In this document: positions 51,119 to 60,799 of the stretch, in pieces
Position numbering within the stretch: the first letter of the stretch is position 1
How the letters are laid out: each line of letters opens with the position of its first letter
Source of the DNA: Bacteroidota bacterium
Lineage (GTDB): Bacteria > Bacteroidota > Ignavibacteria > UBA10030 > SZUA-254
Reading direction: 5' to 3'
DNA length: 64,000 bases
Assembly: GCA_036522515.1 (NCBI GenBank)
Contig: DATDFQ010000001.1
Coordinates: 1 to 64,000, forward strand
Translations under genes and position numbers: made by a program
The notes under the pieces: generated by a model
The model's input: only the letters and a program-made list of their open reading frames with translations
What the model was told of the DNA's origin: nothing
Databases searched by the model: none

Positions 51119-54100
51119 ATGAAAGCAGACCTTCTTTTCCCGCATATCTTGATACCGCCAAAACGAATCTTAGAATCAGGGCTCATCGCGCTCGCATTGT
51201 CTTTCGGCTATTGTGCCGGTGTCGCACAATCTCCGCGTGTCTGGATTCAGACAACAGTTGAGGATTTCTCGGCGGGGAGGGTCGAGAACGATACCGTAAC
51301 CAATTCCTCCGGCGGTGAGGTAAGACTGATGCCGTTCTTAGTTAAGACCATCCCCGATACGAGAGATTACTCATTCCTTCCTGATCGGGTGTACAACAGT
51401 CGCGGTGAGTATCTTCAGTACTGGATCCACAATGTCTGGCAAGATACCGGGAGCGGTCTTCTCATCCAGCGCTATGACTCGGAAGGGAATGCCGTCGGCC
51501 CTGTCCTCCGAGCCAACGATGGCGAGGGCCCCGCAGCCGGGTCGGTTGGTTACATGTCGAACGGATACTTCTATGCCGCATGGTGGGCCGGGAATTTCAA
51601 CACGTACGGACAACTATTTGATAGCAACGGGGTGAAGGTCGGTACCAACCAGATCGTTTCGGTCGGAGGGATCGATCCCGTCATTCTCACGGAGCCGGGC
51701 GATTCGGCGTTCCGGGTGTTCGTGCGGAAGCCGGACTATTCAGGCGGGGCGGTGGCTGACTCAACCATAATATTCTATTCGAAAGTGGACCTCCACGGGA
51801 TGCTCATCGATACCGGGCGAAGGATCCACCCACACAATCTGAAAGCCTTTGAACGTCCCTTGCTGGCTTCTGCGTCATCTGACAGCGAGTTTATTCTGGT
51901 TTTCGCGGCGACGGAAGCCTTTTGGGGCGGAGCCGACGATCTCTATCTCCAGCGTTTATCGATCGCAGGAGATCAAACCGGAGAAATCCAGGAACTCGGT
52001 GACGTCTCCACGCTCGATTTCGCCCTGGCGCAGATTGCACGGGACGAAGCCGGACGGCAGGTGATCATCTGGAGCGATAACCGGCCTCAAGCCGTTCAAC
52101 CCCCGGGGTCCTGGAATCTTTACGGCCAGCTCTTGGATCGGGAGGCGCGGAAAATGGGAAGGAACTTTTCCATCAATTCCATCAAGCCGGGCGAGACCGG
52201 TACCAGGTATGCGTGCATGCATTATCACAATGGTGTGTTCAGTGTCTGGTGGGGTGCCGACAGCCTCCCGGTGGGCCCGGTCATTCCCTACCGCAATGAA
52301 TGGGGATTTAATTATGATCTGACCGGGGTGTATACCTCGAGCGTACATGATGCCGGACCGCTGATCGCTACCTACGATTCCCTGAGTTTCATGGCAACAA
52401 CTCCATCGGGAACTTCTCTCAAATTTCAGCTGAGGTCAGGAACTACGCCGGCAGAATTCGATACGGCGGTCTGGAGGGGGCCCGACGGAACGGCAGGCAG
52501 CTATTACACGGTCAGCGGAGAAGCGATCAGCACGACTCACCATGGGCAACGGTACCTGCAATGGAGGGCTCATTTTTCCACTACGCTATTCGGTGAATCT
52601 CCGACGCTCTTTGGGTTGGCGCTGGCTTACAGTCTTTCGAGCTCTCCTCCTCCGGAACCGCCTGCGCTTGTCGACGCATCGCCGGGACATGGGATCGTCA
52701 CCTTGCAGTGGCAGCACTCTCCTTCCCCCGCAATCTACCGCTACAAAATCTATCGCGGGATGTCGCCCGGTTCATTTGATTCGATTTGGACCAAAACTCT
52801 GTCCGACACAAGCCTGAGCTATCAGGATTCGGAGGTTGTGAATCGATCGACCTATTATTATGCGGTCACCGCTGAGGACAGCAATTATCAGGAAAGTGAT
52901 TATTCCGCGGGAGTGAGCGCAGTACCCTATGGCATCACGATATACGTTTCTGCAAGCGCGCTTGCTCAGGGATCCGGGACCATTGAACAACCGTATCCAG
53001 AAATCAGCCGGGGGATGAATCGTGCGCTGCGGTTCGATACGGTATCTGTCTTGCCGGGTATCTACCATGAGACGGTCCGGATTCGACCAGACGTGTTTCT
53101 CGCGGGCAGCGGACCGGCTCGGACCTCCATCGAAGGGGGAAGTGATTCCGGCGTGGTCATCTGCAGACGAGGGTCAGGGGTCTCGGGCTTTACGATCAAC
53201 ATGATTTCAACGACTTCTACCGACTGCGCGATATGGTGTTCAAACTCGGGACCCCTGATCGAGGGGAACGTCATCATCAAGACGTTTTCGACCACCATTC
53301 CCGAAAACGCAATCATCGCGACCGGAGGGACTACGCGAATTTTACGGAATTACATTGTCGGGTTCGACGGGGGAGTGATTGTTTCTGAATTTCTCTCATC
53401 TCTGGAAATGGCAAACAATATCATCGTGGCGAAATTGCTGGGGAGCGCCCTCTACAATGATGCCGGGGGTTCAATCATTAATAATACTCTCGTAATCGAG
53501 GGTTACGGGGTAGCCGTATCGCTGTATTCCTATCCACCTGCAACTATCAAGAACAACATCATCATTGGTCCCTCGACTGCCGGCGGACAGGGATTTAGTC
53601 TGAATGACGACCCTGCATATCGGAGGGTCTCCGTCAGCTATAATAACGTCTCTAATTTTCACGACAACTACTATAGTTGGATGCTGGATTCAAATAACAT
53701 ATCCGCCGATCCGGGGTTTGTGAACAGGGGAGGAGCTGATTTCCGGTTGCAATCCGGCTCGGTTTGCGGGCACGCTGGCGATCCCGATGCTCTCTACAAT
53801 AATCGAGATGGATCACGCAATGACATGGGAGCATTCGGGGGTCCGAATCCGATCGACCCGGCCATCATTCCCGGATTCGCCGTCTCCTTCGCATCCGAGA
53901 GCGTATCCGGCTTTCCCGGCGATACGGTGTTGGTAGAGGTTACGATCGATAATGCAAGCCGTCTCGCGAGCGCTCAGTTCTCCCTCTCCTATGATTCTTC
54001 GATTGTGAGGCTGCTTTCTATAGAGAAGACTATTCTCACGAATTCAATGCAGATCTCTATGGACACATCCCGCACCGGGTGGCTTGGAGTTTTGATGACC

Positions 54101-56047
54101 GGCGATAGGAATATCGGGGGAGGGAGCGGTGCACTCGTTGATCTTCACTTTCGAATCTCTCCATCGGTGCCGGAAGGTGTGCCGGCGTCACCGGTAACTG
54201 TCGAGAGCGTGAACTTGAGGGACAGTTTGAGTCAGCCACTGCTTTTGCGGGAGGTCAAATCCGGGGTCATTGCGGTGAGTCCGGGAGGGAGGGGAGGTCG
54301 ATATGTTTTTGTAGATTGGCGCAATAGTTCTCCGATTGAGGATGGCTCGCGCAGAAATCCATGGAAGACCGCGCAGCGTGGTCTAGACCATGCGCTTCCG
54401 GGTGACACTGTACTCCTTGCCGCCGGAACCTATGAAGAACCGGTCCAGCTACGCGACAGCCTCGAGCTCCGGGGCAACGGAGCCGGGGTGACGAGCCTGA
54501 AACTGGATTCAATCGACCTGGTATTGTCTAAGAGTCCGGTCGCATGCTCAAACGTGAAAGGAGTTTGCATCTCACATCTGACGATTGTCTCGCCCGATCC
54601 CGACGTTTTGGGCACTGTCGATTGTCGAGCATCAACCGTGGAGATCCATGACTGCCGTATTATCGGATCTCCCGATAATTCGGAGGCCCTTATCGCCGTG
54701 CGGAACGGTTCAGCGATGGAGGTGCACGATACATACCTCTCCGGCTCCACGGGGATCGCAGTCTCAAATTCCTCGCTCGATGTCACACGCACTGTGATCA
54801 AGAGCGTAGGCGGCGCAGGCGGTATTTTCCTCACGAACTCAACGGCCCGGATCACGAATGACAGATTCTACATTACAGATGCATATGGTATAAATGTCGT
54901 CTCTGGGCGCGGGATCACAATCCGAAATAACCTCATCCGCGGCGCGACCACGGTCACGGGCGGTATACTTGTGTGGGCGGGGGACAGTCTGTCCATAACA
55001 AATAACACGCTCGATACAAGGTTTACCGGCATGGACATCCGCTCCGCCTCCGGCAATGTCATGAATAACATCATTACGGGGGACGGGCGCTTCGGTGTGA
55101 GTATCGGTGCGTCCGGACTGAATTCGTTTAACGACGTCTGGGGGAACACCGTCAATTTTTCTGCCACAACTCCCGGAATGGGGGACCTTTCGCTCGATCC
55201 CAAATACGTCGACCTCAACATGGAGGATTATCGTCTGCAACAAACCTCCCCATGCAGAGATGCGGGTACCCCGGACAGCCTGTTTAACGACGGCGATGGC
55301 TCGCGGAGCGACATGGGGTTATATGGCGGCGGGTTTCTTGATACCCTGTTTTTCAATCTTCATGGTGCCTGGTTGAGTATGCGTGGATCCACCGTAGCTC
55401 AGGGGGATACATTCATCCTCCCAATTACCGGAGCGACGATCCGTGGAACCGCATCGGCCGAGGTCGAAGTTTCATTTGACTCGACACATCTCGAACTGAT
55501 TTCTGCTTCAACCGCTTCGGGAACTTCGATGTTTGCGCTCTCGCGGATCGAAGATCATGCCGGAAACTTGATTCTGAAGCTGGACAACGAGCATGGTTTT
55601 TCAGGCGACTCCGCCGACATCATCCGGCTCAAATTTGTGCCACGAAAGAGTGTCTCCGCAACAGCGGTGCAATTCCGGCGGGCGAAGCTTTACAATGAAT
55701 CTACCGCCGAAATTCCAGTTACGAGATTGAGTAATGCGCAAGTGATCATTACGTCTGTCGCGGAGAAAAAGCCGGTTATTCCGGTCTCTTTTGAACTCGG
55801 GCAGAACTATCCCAATCCGTTCAATCCGGTGACAACCATCTCCTACACTGTCGCGAAGGCGGGGATGGTCTCTCTTGATGTTTACAACATCCTTGGTCAG
55901 CAGGTGGCAATCCTGGTTTCTGAGTACCAACGTCCGCATACTTATTCTGCTCAGTGGGATGCGAGCAAGTTTTCAAGCGGTGTCTACTTTTATCGATTGA
56001 GAGCTTCCGGGTTTCTTGATACGAAAAAGATGATATTGATTCGATGA
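51119..56047 (+). CDS. giant T9SS surface protein with two beta-helix and two cohesin-like regions
   Basis: The protein has 1642 residues from ATG 51119; AGGGGGAGC lies six bases upstream, and a GTG at 51101 would add six residues. A signal peptide (LIALALSFGYCAGVAQ) is followed by a beta-rich sensor-like region, an FN3-like domain (LVDASPGHGIVTLQWQHSPS) and a first right-handed beta-helix with a DUF1565-like lead. A cohesin-like domain follows (VSGFPGDTVLVEVTIDNASR), then a second beta-helix (DGSRRNPWKTAQRGLDHALP) and a second cohesin-like domain (TVAQGDTFILPITGATIRGT). The T9SS sorting domain is at the end (GQNYPNPFNPVTTISYTVAK ... KKMILIR). It is likely surface-attached. The cohesin-like domains could hold dockerin-bearing partners. 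Confidence 0.85.
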   Translation: MKADLLFPHILIPPKRILESGLIALALSFGYCAGVAQSPRVWIQTTVEDFSAGRVENDTVTNSSGGEVRLMPFLVKTIPDTRDYSFLPDRVYNSRGEYLQYWIHNVWQDTGSGLLIQRYDSEGNAVGPVLRANDGEGPAAGSVGYMSNGYFYAAWWAGNFNTYGQLFDSNGVKVGTNQIVSVGGIDPVILTEPGDSAFRVFVRKPDYSGGAVADSTIIFYSKVDLHGMLIDTGRRIHPHNLKAFERPLLASASSDSEFILVFAATEAFWGGADDLYLQRLSIAGDQTGEIQELGDVSTLDFALAQIARDEAGRQVIIWSDNRPQAVQPPGSWNLYGQLLDREARKMGRNFSINSIKPGETGTRYACMHYHNGVFSVWWGADSLPVGPVIPYRNEWGFNYDLTGVYTSSVHDAGPLIATYDSLSFMATTPSGTSLKFQLRSGTTPAEFDTAVWRGPDGTAGSYYTVSGEAISTTHHGQRYLQWRAHFSTTLFGESPTLFGLALAYSLSSSPPPEPPALVDASPGHGIVTLQWQHSPSPAIYRYKIYRGMSPGSFDSIWTKTLSDTSLSYQDSEVVNRSTYYYAVTAEDSNYQESDYSAGVSAVPYGITIYVSASALAQGSGTIEQPYPEISRGMNRALRFDTVSVLPGIYHETVRIRPDVFLAGSGPARTSIEGGSDSGVVICRRGSGVSGFTINMISTTSTDCAIWCSNSGPLIEGNVIIKTFSTTIPENAIIATGGTTRILRNYIVGFDGGVIVSEFLSSLEMANNIIVAKLLGSALYNDAGGSIINNTLVIEGYGVAVSLYSYPPATIKNNIIIGPSTAGGQGFSLNDDPAYRRVSVSYNNVSNFHDNYYSWMLDSNNISADPGFVNRGGADFRLQSGSVCGHAGDPDALYNNRDGSRNDMGAFGGPNPIDPAIIPGFAVSFASESVSGFPGDTVLVEVTIDNASRLASAQFSLSYDSSIVRLLSIEKTILTNSMQISMDTSRTGWLGVLMTGDRNIGGGSGALVDLHFRISPSVPEGVPASPVTVESVNLRDSLSQPLLLREVKSGVIAVSPGGRGGRYVFVDWRNSSPIEDGSRRNPWKTAQRGLDHALPGDTVLLAAGTYEEPVQLRDSLELRGNGAGVTSLKLDSIDLVLSKSPVACSNVKGVCISHLTIVSPDPDVLGTVDCRASTVEIHDCRIIGSPDNSEALIAVRNGSAMEVHDTYLSGSTGIAVSNSSLDVTRTVIKSVGGAGGIFLTNSTARITNDRFYITDAYGINVVSGRGITIRNNLIRGATTVTGGILVWAGDSLSITNNTLDTRFTGMDIRSASGNVMNNIITGDGRFGVSIGASGLNSFNDVWGNTVNFSATTPGMGDLSLDPKYVDLNMEDYRLQQTSPCRDAGTPDSLFNDGDGSRSDMGLYGGGFLDTLFFNLHGAWLSMRGSTVAQGDTFILPITGATIRGTASAEVEVSFDSTHLELISASTASGTSMFALSRIEDHAGNLILKLDNEHGFSGDSADIIRLKFVPRKSVSATAVQFRRAKLYNESTAEIPVTRLSNAQVIITSVAEKKPVIPVSFELGQNYPNPFNPVTTISYTVAKAGMVSLDVYNILGQQVAILVSEYQRPHTYSAQWDASKFSSGVYFYRLRASGFLDTKKMILIR

Positions 56048-56063
56048 AAACGATTCTTGAGTG

Positions 56064-57533
56064 ATGAAGCCCCCGGCAAGAGCTACCTCGATGACCGCCG
56101 CGTTCCTCTTCCAGGCGATTCTATTTCTTTTCCCGATGACTGTTTGCCCGCAGGATCGGGGTGTTGCCGATAGCGCGAGGGGGCTGATCGCCGGCAGCCG
56201 CTATGACGATGCGATTCAATTACTCCGGCATGCGATCGACGATCAGAAAGATTCCGTACGGTTTCACCGGCTCCTCGGTGAAGCCTATCACCGGAAGCGC
56301 GACTATTCCAACGCGATCGATGCGTATCGCCGCGCCGCCGCTCTGCAAGATTGCGATACGTGCCACCAGGATTATGATACACTCGGCGTTCTCTCCCTTG
56401 AAATGAAAGACCACAAATCGGCGACGGAGTATGCGGAGAAAGCCTCCCGTCACCACAGCGGGGCTTCGCCGAGGGTCCTGGCGGCCGCGCGCATTTTGAA
56501 AGGGGATGAGTATAGGGCTGATTATGAGTGCGACAAGGCCCTCGATGAGTACAAAGAGTCGCTCAAACTAATTGAGGATACTCTTGCATACCGGGGAATA
56601 CTTTCTTGCCTATCATTCAGAGGTGAGATGAAGGAGCTTCTTGAACTTGCAGCGAAGCTCATGGAAAAGCAACCGCAGTTCTATACACCACGAAAGTACC
56701 TCTGCGAGGCATATTACGATGCGGGTCTTACGCTGGAGTTAAAACAGGATCTAACAGGGGCAATCGGTTGGTTCGAGAAGGCGATTTCGATCGATCCTCT
56801 CCGGGTTGCGGATCTCGCGATCGAGATAGGAAAATGTTATGAGCATCAGGGCGACACTAGCCAAGCCGTCCAGTATTACAGCAATGCACTCTTCGATACG
56901 CTCGCTTCATCCGAGGCAGCCCTTGCGCTTGCAAAGATCTGTATCCGGAGGGACAGGTTTACTGAGGCTCTCACAACTCTTCAGACCTCTCTGAAGGGGT
57001 TTCCGGTGAATAGTGAGTGCTGGGTCTTGCTGGGAGATCTGTACTTGAAATTAGGAAAGAAAGCAGAGGCGATCGAATGCGATAAGATAGCCGCAAAGCT
57101 CGGCGACTCCCCGGCCCAGGGTCGCTTACGAAACAACTATATTCCATACGACTCGATTAATTTTAGGACCCTGCCATGGCTGGCCGCTGATCCCTTTGCA
57201 AAAAAGTGGTGGGCGGATTGGCTTCTCGCCGATCGGCTATCATCTCCCGATTTAGTGCCGGTCGAGAAATTGCCGGTGCCCCTCAAGATCGTACAGCCTG
57301 ATTATCCGAACGGTGCCCGTATTGCCGGAAGCGAAGGTACCGTTTTTCTGAAATGCCTGGTCGACAAGCGAGGGCGAGTCCGGAAAATCACAGTGATCAA
57401 GTCAGAGAACGACATCTTTATCGCGCCGGCTGTCGCTGCGGCACTTCAGTGGCAGTTCACTCCGGCGACGATGCATGGCATACCCGTCGCGGTCTGGACG
57501 ATGGTTCCCTTTCGTTTCAAAATAAATCGTTGA
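56064..57533 (+). CDS. TPR protein with TonB C-terminal domain
   Basis: This 489-residue protein has an N-terminal hydrophobic segment (FLFQAILFLFPMTVC) that is a signal peptide or anchor. TPR repeats run from about 40 to 370 (RLLGEAYHRKRDYSNAIDAY, REDYDTLGVLSLEMKD-type, LGDLYLKLGKKAEAIECD). The last 90 residues form a TonB C-terminal domain (VQPDYPNGARIAGSEGTVFL, LVDKRGRVRKITVIKSEND, AAALQWQFTPATMHGIP). TonB C-terminal domains usually bind the TonB box of outer-membrane receptors. Here the protein may instead be an independent envelope protein. A GTG three bases upstream (56061) is an alternative start. It lies 16 bases after the giant T9SS gene and 56 bases before a barrel gene. Confidence 0.85.
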   Translation: MKPPARATSMTAAFLFQAILFLFPMTVCPQDRGVADSARGLIAGSRYDDAIQLLRHAIDDQKDSVRFHRLLGEAYHRKRDYSNAIDAYRRAAALQDCDTCHQDYDTLGVLSLEMKDHKSATEYAEKASRHHSGASPRVLAAARILKGDEYRADYECDKALDEYKESLKLIEDTLAYRGILSCLSFRGEMKELLELAAKLMEKQPQFYTPRKYLCEAYYDAGLTLELKQDLTGAIGWFEKAISIDPLRVADLAIEIGKCYEHQGDTSQAVQYYSNALFDTLASSEAALALAKICIRRDRFTEALTTLQTSLKGFPVNSECWVLLGDLYLKLGKKAEAIECDKIAAKLGDSPAQGRLRNNYIPYDSINFRTLPWLAADPFAKKWWADWLLADRLSSPDLVPVEKLPVPLKIVQPDYPNGARIAGSEGTVFLKCLVDKRGRVRKITVIKSENDIFIAPAVAAALQWQFTPATMHGIPVAVWTMVPFRFKINR

Positions 57534-57589
57534 TTCCATCCGCTCACCCGGTCAGGCGCATTTCATCACAACAGGGAAGGAACAAACCT

Positions 57590-58330
57590 ATGAAAGGCTC
57601 CAGGAGGCGATTCATCATCGCTGTCTCGGCGTGCCTGCTACTCGCAGGCCGGCCGTCATTGGCCCAGAGTACCGAAGGCGCGGAGGCGGGCAAACATAAT
57701 TCTCTTACGGAGGGTGCCTGGGCTCTGCAATTCGCTGTCGCGGGCAATTTTACGTTGACGAATTTCCAGGGTGCGGTGATCTCTCTCAAGCGCCAGCTTA
57801 CCCCCGGTCATGCGATTCGACTGGGGATTGGGGGAGCGCTGAGTATCGGGGATAATACGAACCTGAATACCTCCACTCAGTTTGATACTATCACTTCGAC
57901 GAATTCGAGCTCCTCGCAATTGAACTCATCAAGCATTCAGCTGAACCTCCAGTATCTCTGGTATCCGGACCCGGGCGCGGAGGTAAATCTTTTTTTCGGG
58001 GCCGGACCACTCGTCACCTACTCGCACAGTTCCAGCGATGGCGATATCGTCTATGCAGCTACCGGTTCCCCCTCCAACAGTTCAGTCTCAAGCTCTGAAT
58101 CAAATTCGACGGCCCTTGGGCTTTCCGGACTTCTCGGCGCCGAATGGTTTGCATTCAGAAGCTTCTCACTCCATGCGGAATACGGGGCATCTGTGCGTTA
58201 TTCATGGTTCGACAGCACGACCGATGATCGTATCATAGGTCAACCGTTTCACAGTACCACCGACCGGAAGAGTAAGGGTTGGAGCTCGCCCACGTCTGCG
58301 GTGAGATTCGGCGTGAGCGTCTATTTCTAA
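57590..58330 (+). CDS. outer-membrane beta-barrel protein
   Basis: This 246-residue protein has a signal peptide (FIIAVSACLLLAGRPSLAQ). Strand-like repeats include AVAGNFTLTNFQGAVISLKR, LTPGHAIRLGIGGALSIGDN and NLQYLWYPDPGAEVNLFFGA; it ends in FGVSVYF with an aromatic last residue, as porin-like barrels do. Serine/asparagine-rich loops (SSSQLNSSS, PSNSSVSSSESNS) mark long surface loops. AACAGGGAAGGAAC precedes ATG 57590; an upstream in-frame start at 57353 overlaps the TonB-domain gene and is not supported. It may be co-transcribed with the genes before it. Its cargo is unknown. Confidence 0.8.
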   Translation: MKGSRRRFIIAVSACLLLAGRPSLAQSTEGAEAGKHNSLTEGAWALQFAVAGNFTLTNFQGAVISLKRQLTPGHAIRLGIGGALSIGDNTNLNTSTQFDTITSTNSSSSQLNSSSIQLNLQYLWYPDPGAEVNLFFGAGPLVTYSHSSSDGDIVYAATGSPSNSSVSSSESNSTALGLSGLLGAEWFAFRSFSLHAEYGASVRYSWFDSTTDDRIIGQPFHSTTDRKSKGWSSPTSAVRFGVSVYF

Positions 58331-58352
58331 CAACTAATCTCTTTACACAGCC

Positions 58353-58967
58353 ATGGGAAAAAAAGACAAGCGCGTTGACGCATATATCGAACGTTCCGCC
58401 GACTATGCCCGGCCGATTCTCACCCATCTCCGGAGTGTGATTCACAAGGCCTGCCCGGATGTGGAGGAGACCATCAAGTGGGGATTTCCGAGTTTTGAGT
58501 ACCGCGGGATTCTCTGCGGCATAGGAGCCTTTAAGGAGCACTGCATCCTGGGATTCTGGAAGGCCGCTCTCATGAAGGATTCGACGAGACTCCGTTCGAA
58601 GGACGGCAAGGATGCCATGGGGAATTTCGGGCGGATTCAGAAGCTCTCCGATCTGCCTTCCCAAAAAATCCTGATGGAGTACGTCAGGGAGGCCGCGGAA
58701 TTAAACGAGAAGGGGATCAAGCTCCCCCCGAGAGCGAGGTCCGCGGGGAAGCGGAGGCTCGTCGTGCCGGCTTATTTCAAGAAGGCACTCGCGAAAAACA
58801 AGAAGGCGTCCAAGGCCTTCGAAGAGTTCACCTATTCCCACAAGAAGGAATATCTCGAGTGGATTACGGAAGCGAAGACCGAGGAGACGAGGAACAGGCG
58901 GATCGAAACGGCGCTCGAATGGATGGCTCAAGGCAAATCGAGAAACTGGAAGTACATGCGAAAGTAA
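58353..58967 (+). CDS. DUF1801 / YdeI-like cytoplasmic protein
   Basis: This 204-residue protein has the DUF1801 core (AYIERSADYARPILTHLRSV, ETIKWGFPSFEYRGILCGIG, FKEHCILGFWKAALM) and a C-terminal YdeI/OmpD-associated segment (VVPAYFKKALAKNKKASKAF, ETRNRRIETALEWMAQGKSR). Family members bind small molecules or act in unknown stress responses; structures show a ligand pocket. It is cytoplasmic. The start lacks a strong ribosome-binding site. It lies 66 bases before the ArsR/DUF2087 repressor gene, in the same direction, but that gene has its own promoter. Confidence 0.85.
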   Translation: MGKKDKRVDAYIERSADYARPILTHLRSVIHKACPDVEETIKWGFPSFEYRGILCGIGAFKEHCILGFWKAALMKDSTRLRSKDGKDAMGNFGRIQKLSDLPSQKILMEYVREAAELNEKGIKLPPRARSAGKRRLVVPAYFKKALAKNKKASKAFEEFTYSHKKEYLEWITEAKTEETRNRRIETALEWMAQGKSRNWKYMRK

Positions 58968-58983
58968 GTCCCGCAAAAGCCGT

Positions 58984-59012
58984 TTGCATCTTAATCGATT
59001 TATTTCTATATT
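58984..59012 (+). promoter_or_regulatory. sigma-70-like promoter of the ArsR/DUF2087 gene
   Basis: TTGCAT and TATATT are separated by 17 bases. The -10 element lies wholly inside the palindromic operator at 58996-59027. Transcription would begin near 59019, so the leader is about 15 bases. Confidence 0.6.
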
Positions 59013-59027
59013 CATAGAAATAAATCG
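58996..59027. promoter_or_regulatory. perfect palindromic operator of the ArsR/DUF2087 repressor
   Basis: CGATTTATTTCTAT and ATAGAAATAAATCG are perfect 14-base inverted arms around ATTC. The site covers the promoter -10, the transcription start and the edge of the ribosome-binding site. Autorepression is therefore very likely. It is T/A-rich, unlike its surroundings. Confidence 0.85.
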
Positions 59028-59033
59028 GAGACC

Positions 59034-59618
59034 ATGATGACTGAATTAATGACATCCGCCGAGCTGTTGCCCCTGTTCAAGGCCCTGGCGGATAAGAACC
59101 GCCTCAAGATTATCGGATTCCTCGCTCAGCGGCCCCACGCCGTCGAGGAACTTTCAAAATCCCTCAAGATCGGCGCGTCCACGGTGTCGCACCATCTTTC
59201 CGTGCTCGGGAAAGCCGGGCTCGTTGCGGGAAAGGTACAGGGTTACTATAGCATCTATTCCCTCCAGGTGAGCCCGCTCGAGGCCACGGCGAAACGTCTG
59301 CTCCAGCGCGAAGATCTGAAGGAGTTCGCCGGTAATACAGAGGCCGACTCGTTCGACCAGAAGGTGCTCGCGACGTTTTGCACGCCCGAAGGCCGGATCA
59401 AGGCGTTCCCCGTCCAGGAGAAGAAGTTTCTTGTCCTGCTCAGGCACGTCCTGAAGGAATTTCAGACCGGGATTCGCTACAGCGAGAAGCAGGTGAACGG
59501 GATCCTGTCGAGATTCAACAAGGATACCGCGCGACTGCGGCGCGCGCTGGTGGACTACCGTTATATGGACCGGGAGGGCGGCGGCGGGAAATACTGGCGA
59601 ACCGAACAGCCGGAGTAG
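59034..59618 (+). CDS. ArsR-type helix-turn-helix repressor with C-terminal DUF2087 domain
   Basis: This 194-residue protein begins with a winged helix (LLPLFKALADKNRLKIIGFL, GASTVSHHLSVLGKAGLVAG, KVQGYYSIYSLQ). The C-terminal part (VQEKKFLVLLRHVLKEFQTG, RFNKDTARLRRALVDYRYMD) matches DUF2087. No metal-binding cysteines are visible in the winged helix, so the signal is probably not a metalloid. The 14-base palindrome immediately upstream suggests direct autorepression. ATG 59034 and 59037 are both possible; CGGAG lies before them. The target besides itself is unknown. The next gene (Band 7) begins 134 bases later. Confidence 0.88.
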   Translation: MMTELMTSAELLPLFKALADKNRLKIIGFLAQRPHAVEELSKSLKIGASTVSHHLSVLGKAGLVAGKVQGYYSIYSLQVSPLEATAKRLLQREDLKEFAGNTEADSFDQKVLATFCTPEGRIKAFPVQEKKFLVLLRHVLKEFQTGIRYSEKQVNGILSRFNKDTARLRRALVDYRYMDREGGGGKYWRTEQPE

Positions 59619-59751
59619 GCGGTTGACAACCTGGCCGCCGCTCCATCCGTTCCGGCCGTCCCGGCGTATGAAGCCGGCGCTTTTCATCGGTAACATCCTG
59701 CGCAATTCCCGCAGGCATTACGCTCATTCTATTCTCTAAAGGGAGTCGAAC

Positions 59752-60633
59752 ATGGAAAACGGCACAACCATTGGCCTCGGAACAATACTCACGATCGTCG
59801 TGATCGTGGTGTTTCTCCTCGGTATACGCATCGTCCGTCCCACGAACAGGGGACTGGTGGAACGGCTCGGCAAGTATCGCAAATTCGCGGGACCCGGCTT
59901 TCACTGGATTATCCCGGTGATCGACCACATGTACCGGGTCAACACGACCGAGCAGATGATCAACGCCGAACCCCAGGAGATCATCACCAACGATAACCTG
60001 AACGCTGTCGTCGACGCTCAGATCTATTTCAAGGTGAAAGCCGACGAAGAGGACGTGAAGAATTCGCAATACAACGTGAATAATGTCACGTTCCAGATCG
60101 TCAATCTCGCGCGCACGACGCTGAGAAACATCATCGGAACGATGACGCTAAAATCCGCCAACAGCGAGCGGGGCCGGATCAACGACGAACTCCACAAGAT
60201 CCTGATCCAGGAAACCACGACGTGGGGGATCGACATCGTCCGGGCCGAATTGAAGGAGATCGATCCGCCGAAGGACGTGCAGGAAACCATGAACAAGATC
60301 GTGAAGGCGGAAAATGAAAAAATCGCCGCAATCGATTTCGCCACGGCCGCTGAAACGAACGCCGACGGAACCAAGCGGGGAGAAATCAAAAAGGCGGAAG
60401 GCATCCGGCAGGCGAGAATTCTTCAGGCCGAAGGCGAGGCGGAGGCGATCCGGCTTGTCAACGAGGCGGCGAACAAGTACTTCATCGGGAATGCGCAGCT
60501 GCTGAAGAGACTGGAGACGACGCAGGCGTCGCTTGAGAGAAATACAAAAGTCGTCGTTCCCGCGAACACCGATCTTGTGAACGTCATCGGCGATCTCGCC
60601 GGAGTATTGCCTCTGAAGAGGGATGCGGGCTAA
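59752..60633 (+). CDS. SPFH/Band 7 (stomatin-like) membrane protein
   Basis: This 293-residue protein has one N-terminal membrane segment (GTILTIVVIVVFLLGI, about 10-27). The SPFH core follows: VRPTNRGLVERLGKYRKFAG, PGFHWIIPVIDHM, VDAQIYFKVKADEED, and LRNIIGTMTLKSANSERGRI. A long helical segment (about 190-255) is rich in alanine and glutamate (ADGTKRGEIKKAEGIRQARI). Stomatin-type proteins form ring assemblies in the membrane and organise proteases or channels. No NfeD-type partner is next to it. AAAGGGAG precedes the ATG. It is followed by a repeat and a strong promoter. Confidence 0.92.
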   Translation: MENGTTIGLGTILTIVVIVVFLLGIRIVRPTNRGLVERLGKYRKFAGPGFHWIIPVIDHMYRVNTTEQMINAEPQEIITNDNLNAVVDAQIYFKVKADEEDVKNSQYNVNNVTFQIVNLARTTLRNIIGTMTLKSANSERGRINDELHKILIQETTTWGIDIVRAELKEIDPPKDVQETMNKIVKAENEKIAAIDFATAAETNADGTKRGEIKKAEGIRQARILQAEGEAEAIRLVNEAANKYFIGNAQLLKRLETTQASLERNTKVVVPANTDLVNVIGDLAGVLPLKRDAG

Positions 60634-60662
60634 GACCGCATGAGGTGCCATCGCATGTCTCC

Positions 60663-60754
60663 CCCTCGTCATCCCGGCATGATTCTGGCCGGGATCTTCA
60701 TTCTTGTGCTGTCATCGAGATGCTGACCTAAAGCATGTCAGCATGACGAGGTGG
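60663..60754. repeat. dispersed palindromic repeat, CTCGTCAT family (copy 3)
   Basis: CCCCCTCGTCATCCCGGCAT at the left pairs with GCATGACGAGG at the right. The small internal hairpin CCCGGCATGATTCTGGCCGGG and a second hairpin GCTGACCTAAAGCATGTCAGC lie inside. It is the most complete of the three copies and is non-coding. Confidence 0.85.
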
Positions 60755-60799
60755 AGAGTAGCCCCGCCATACTGAGACACCAGCGGAGCGGCGGGGAGA

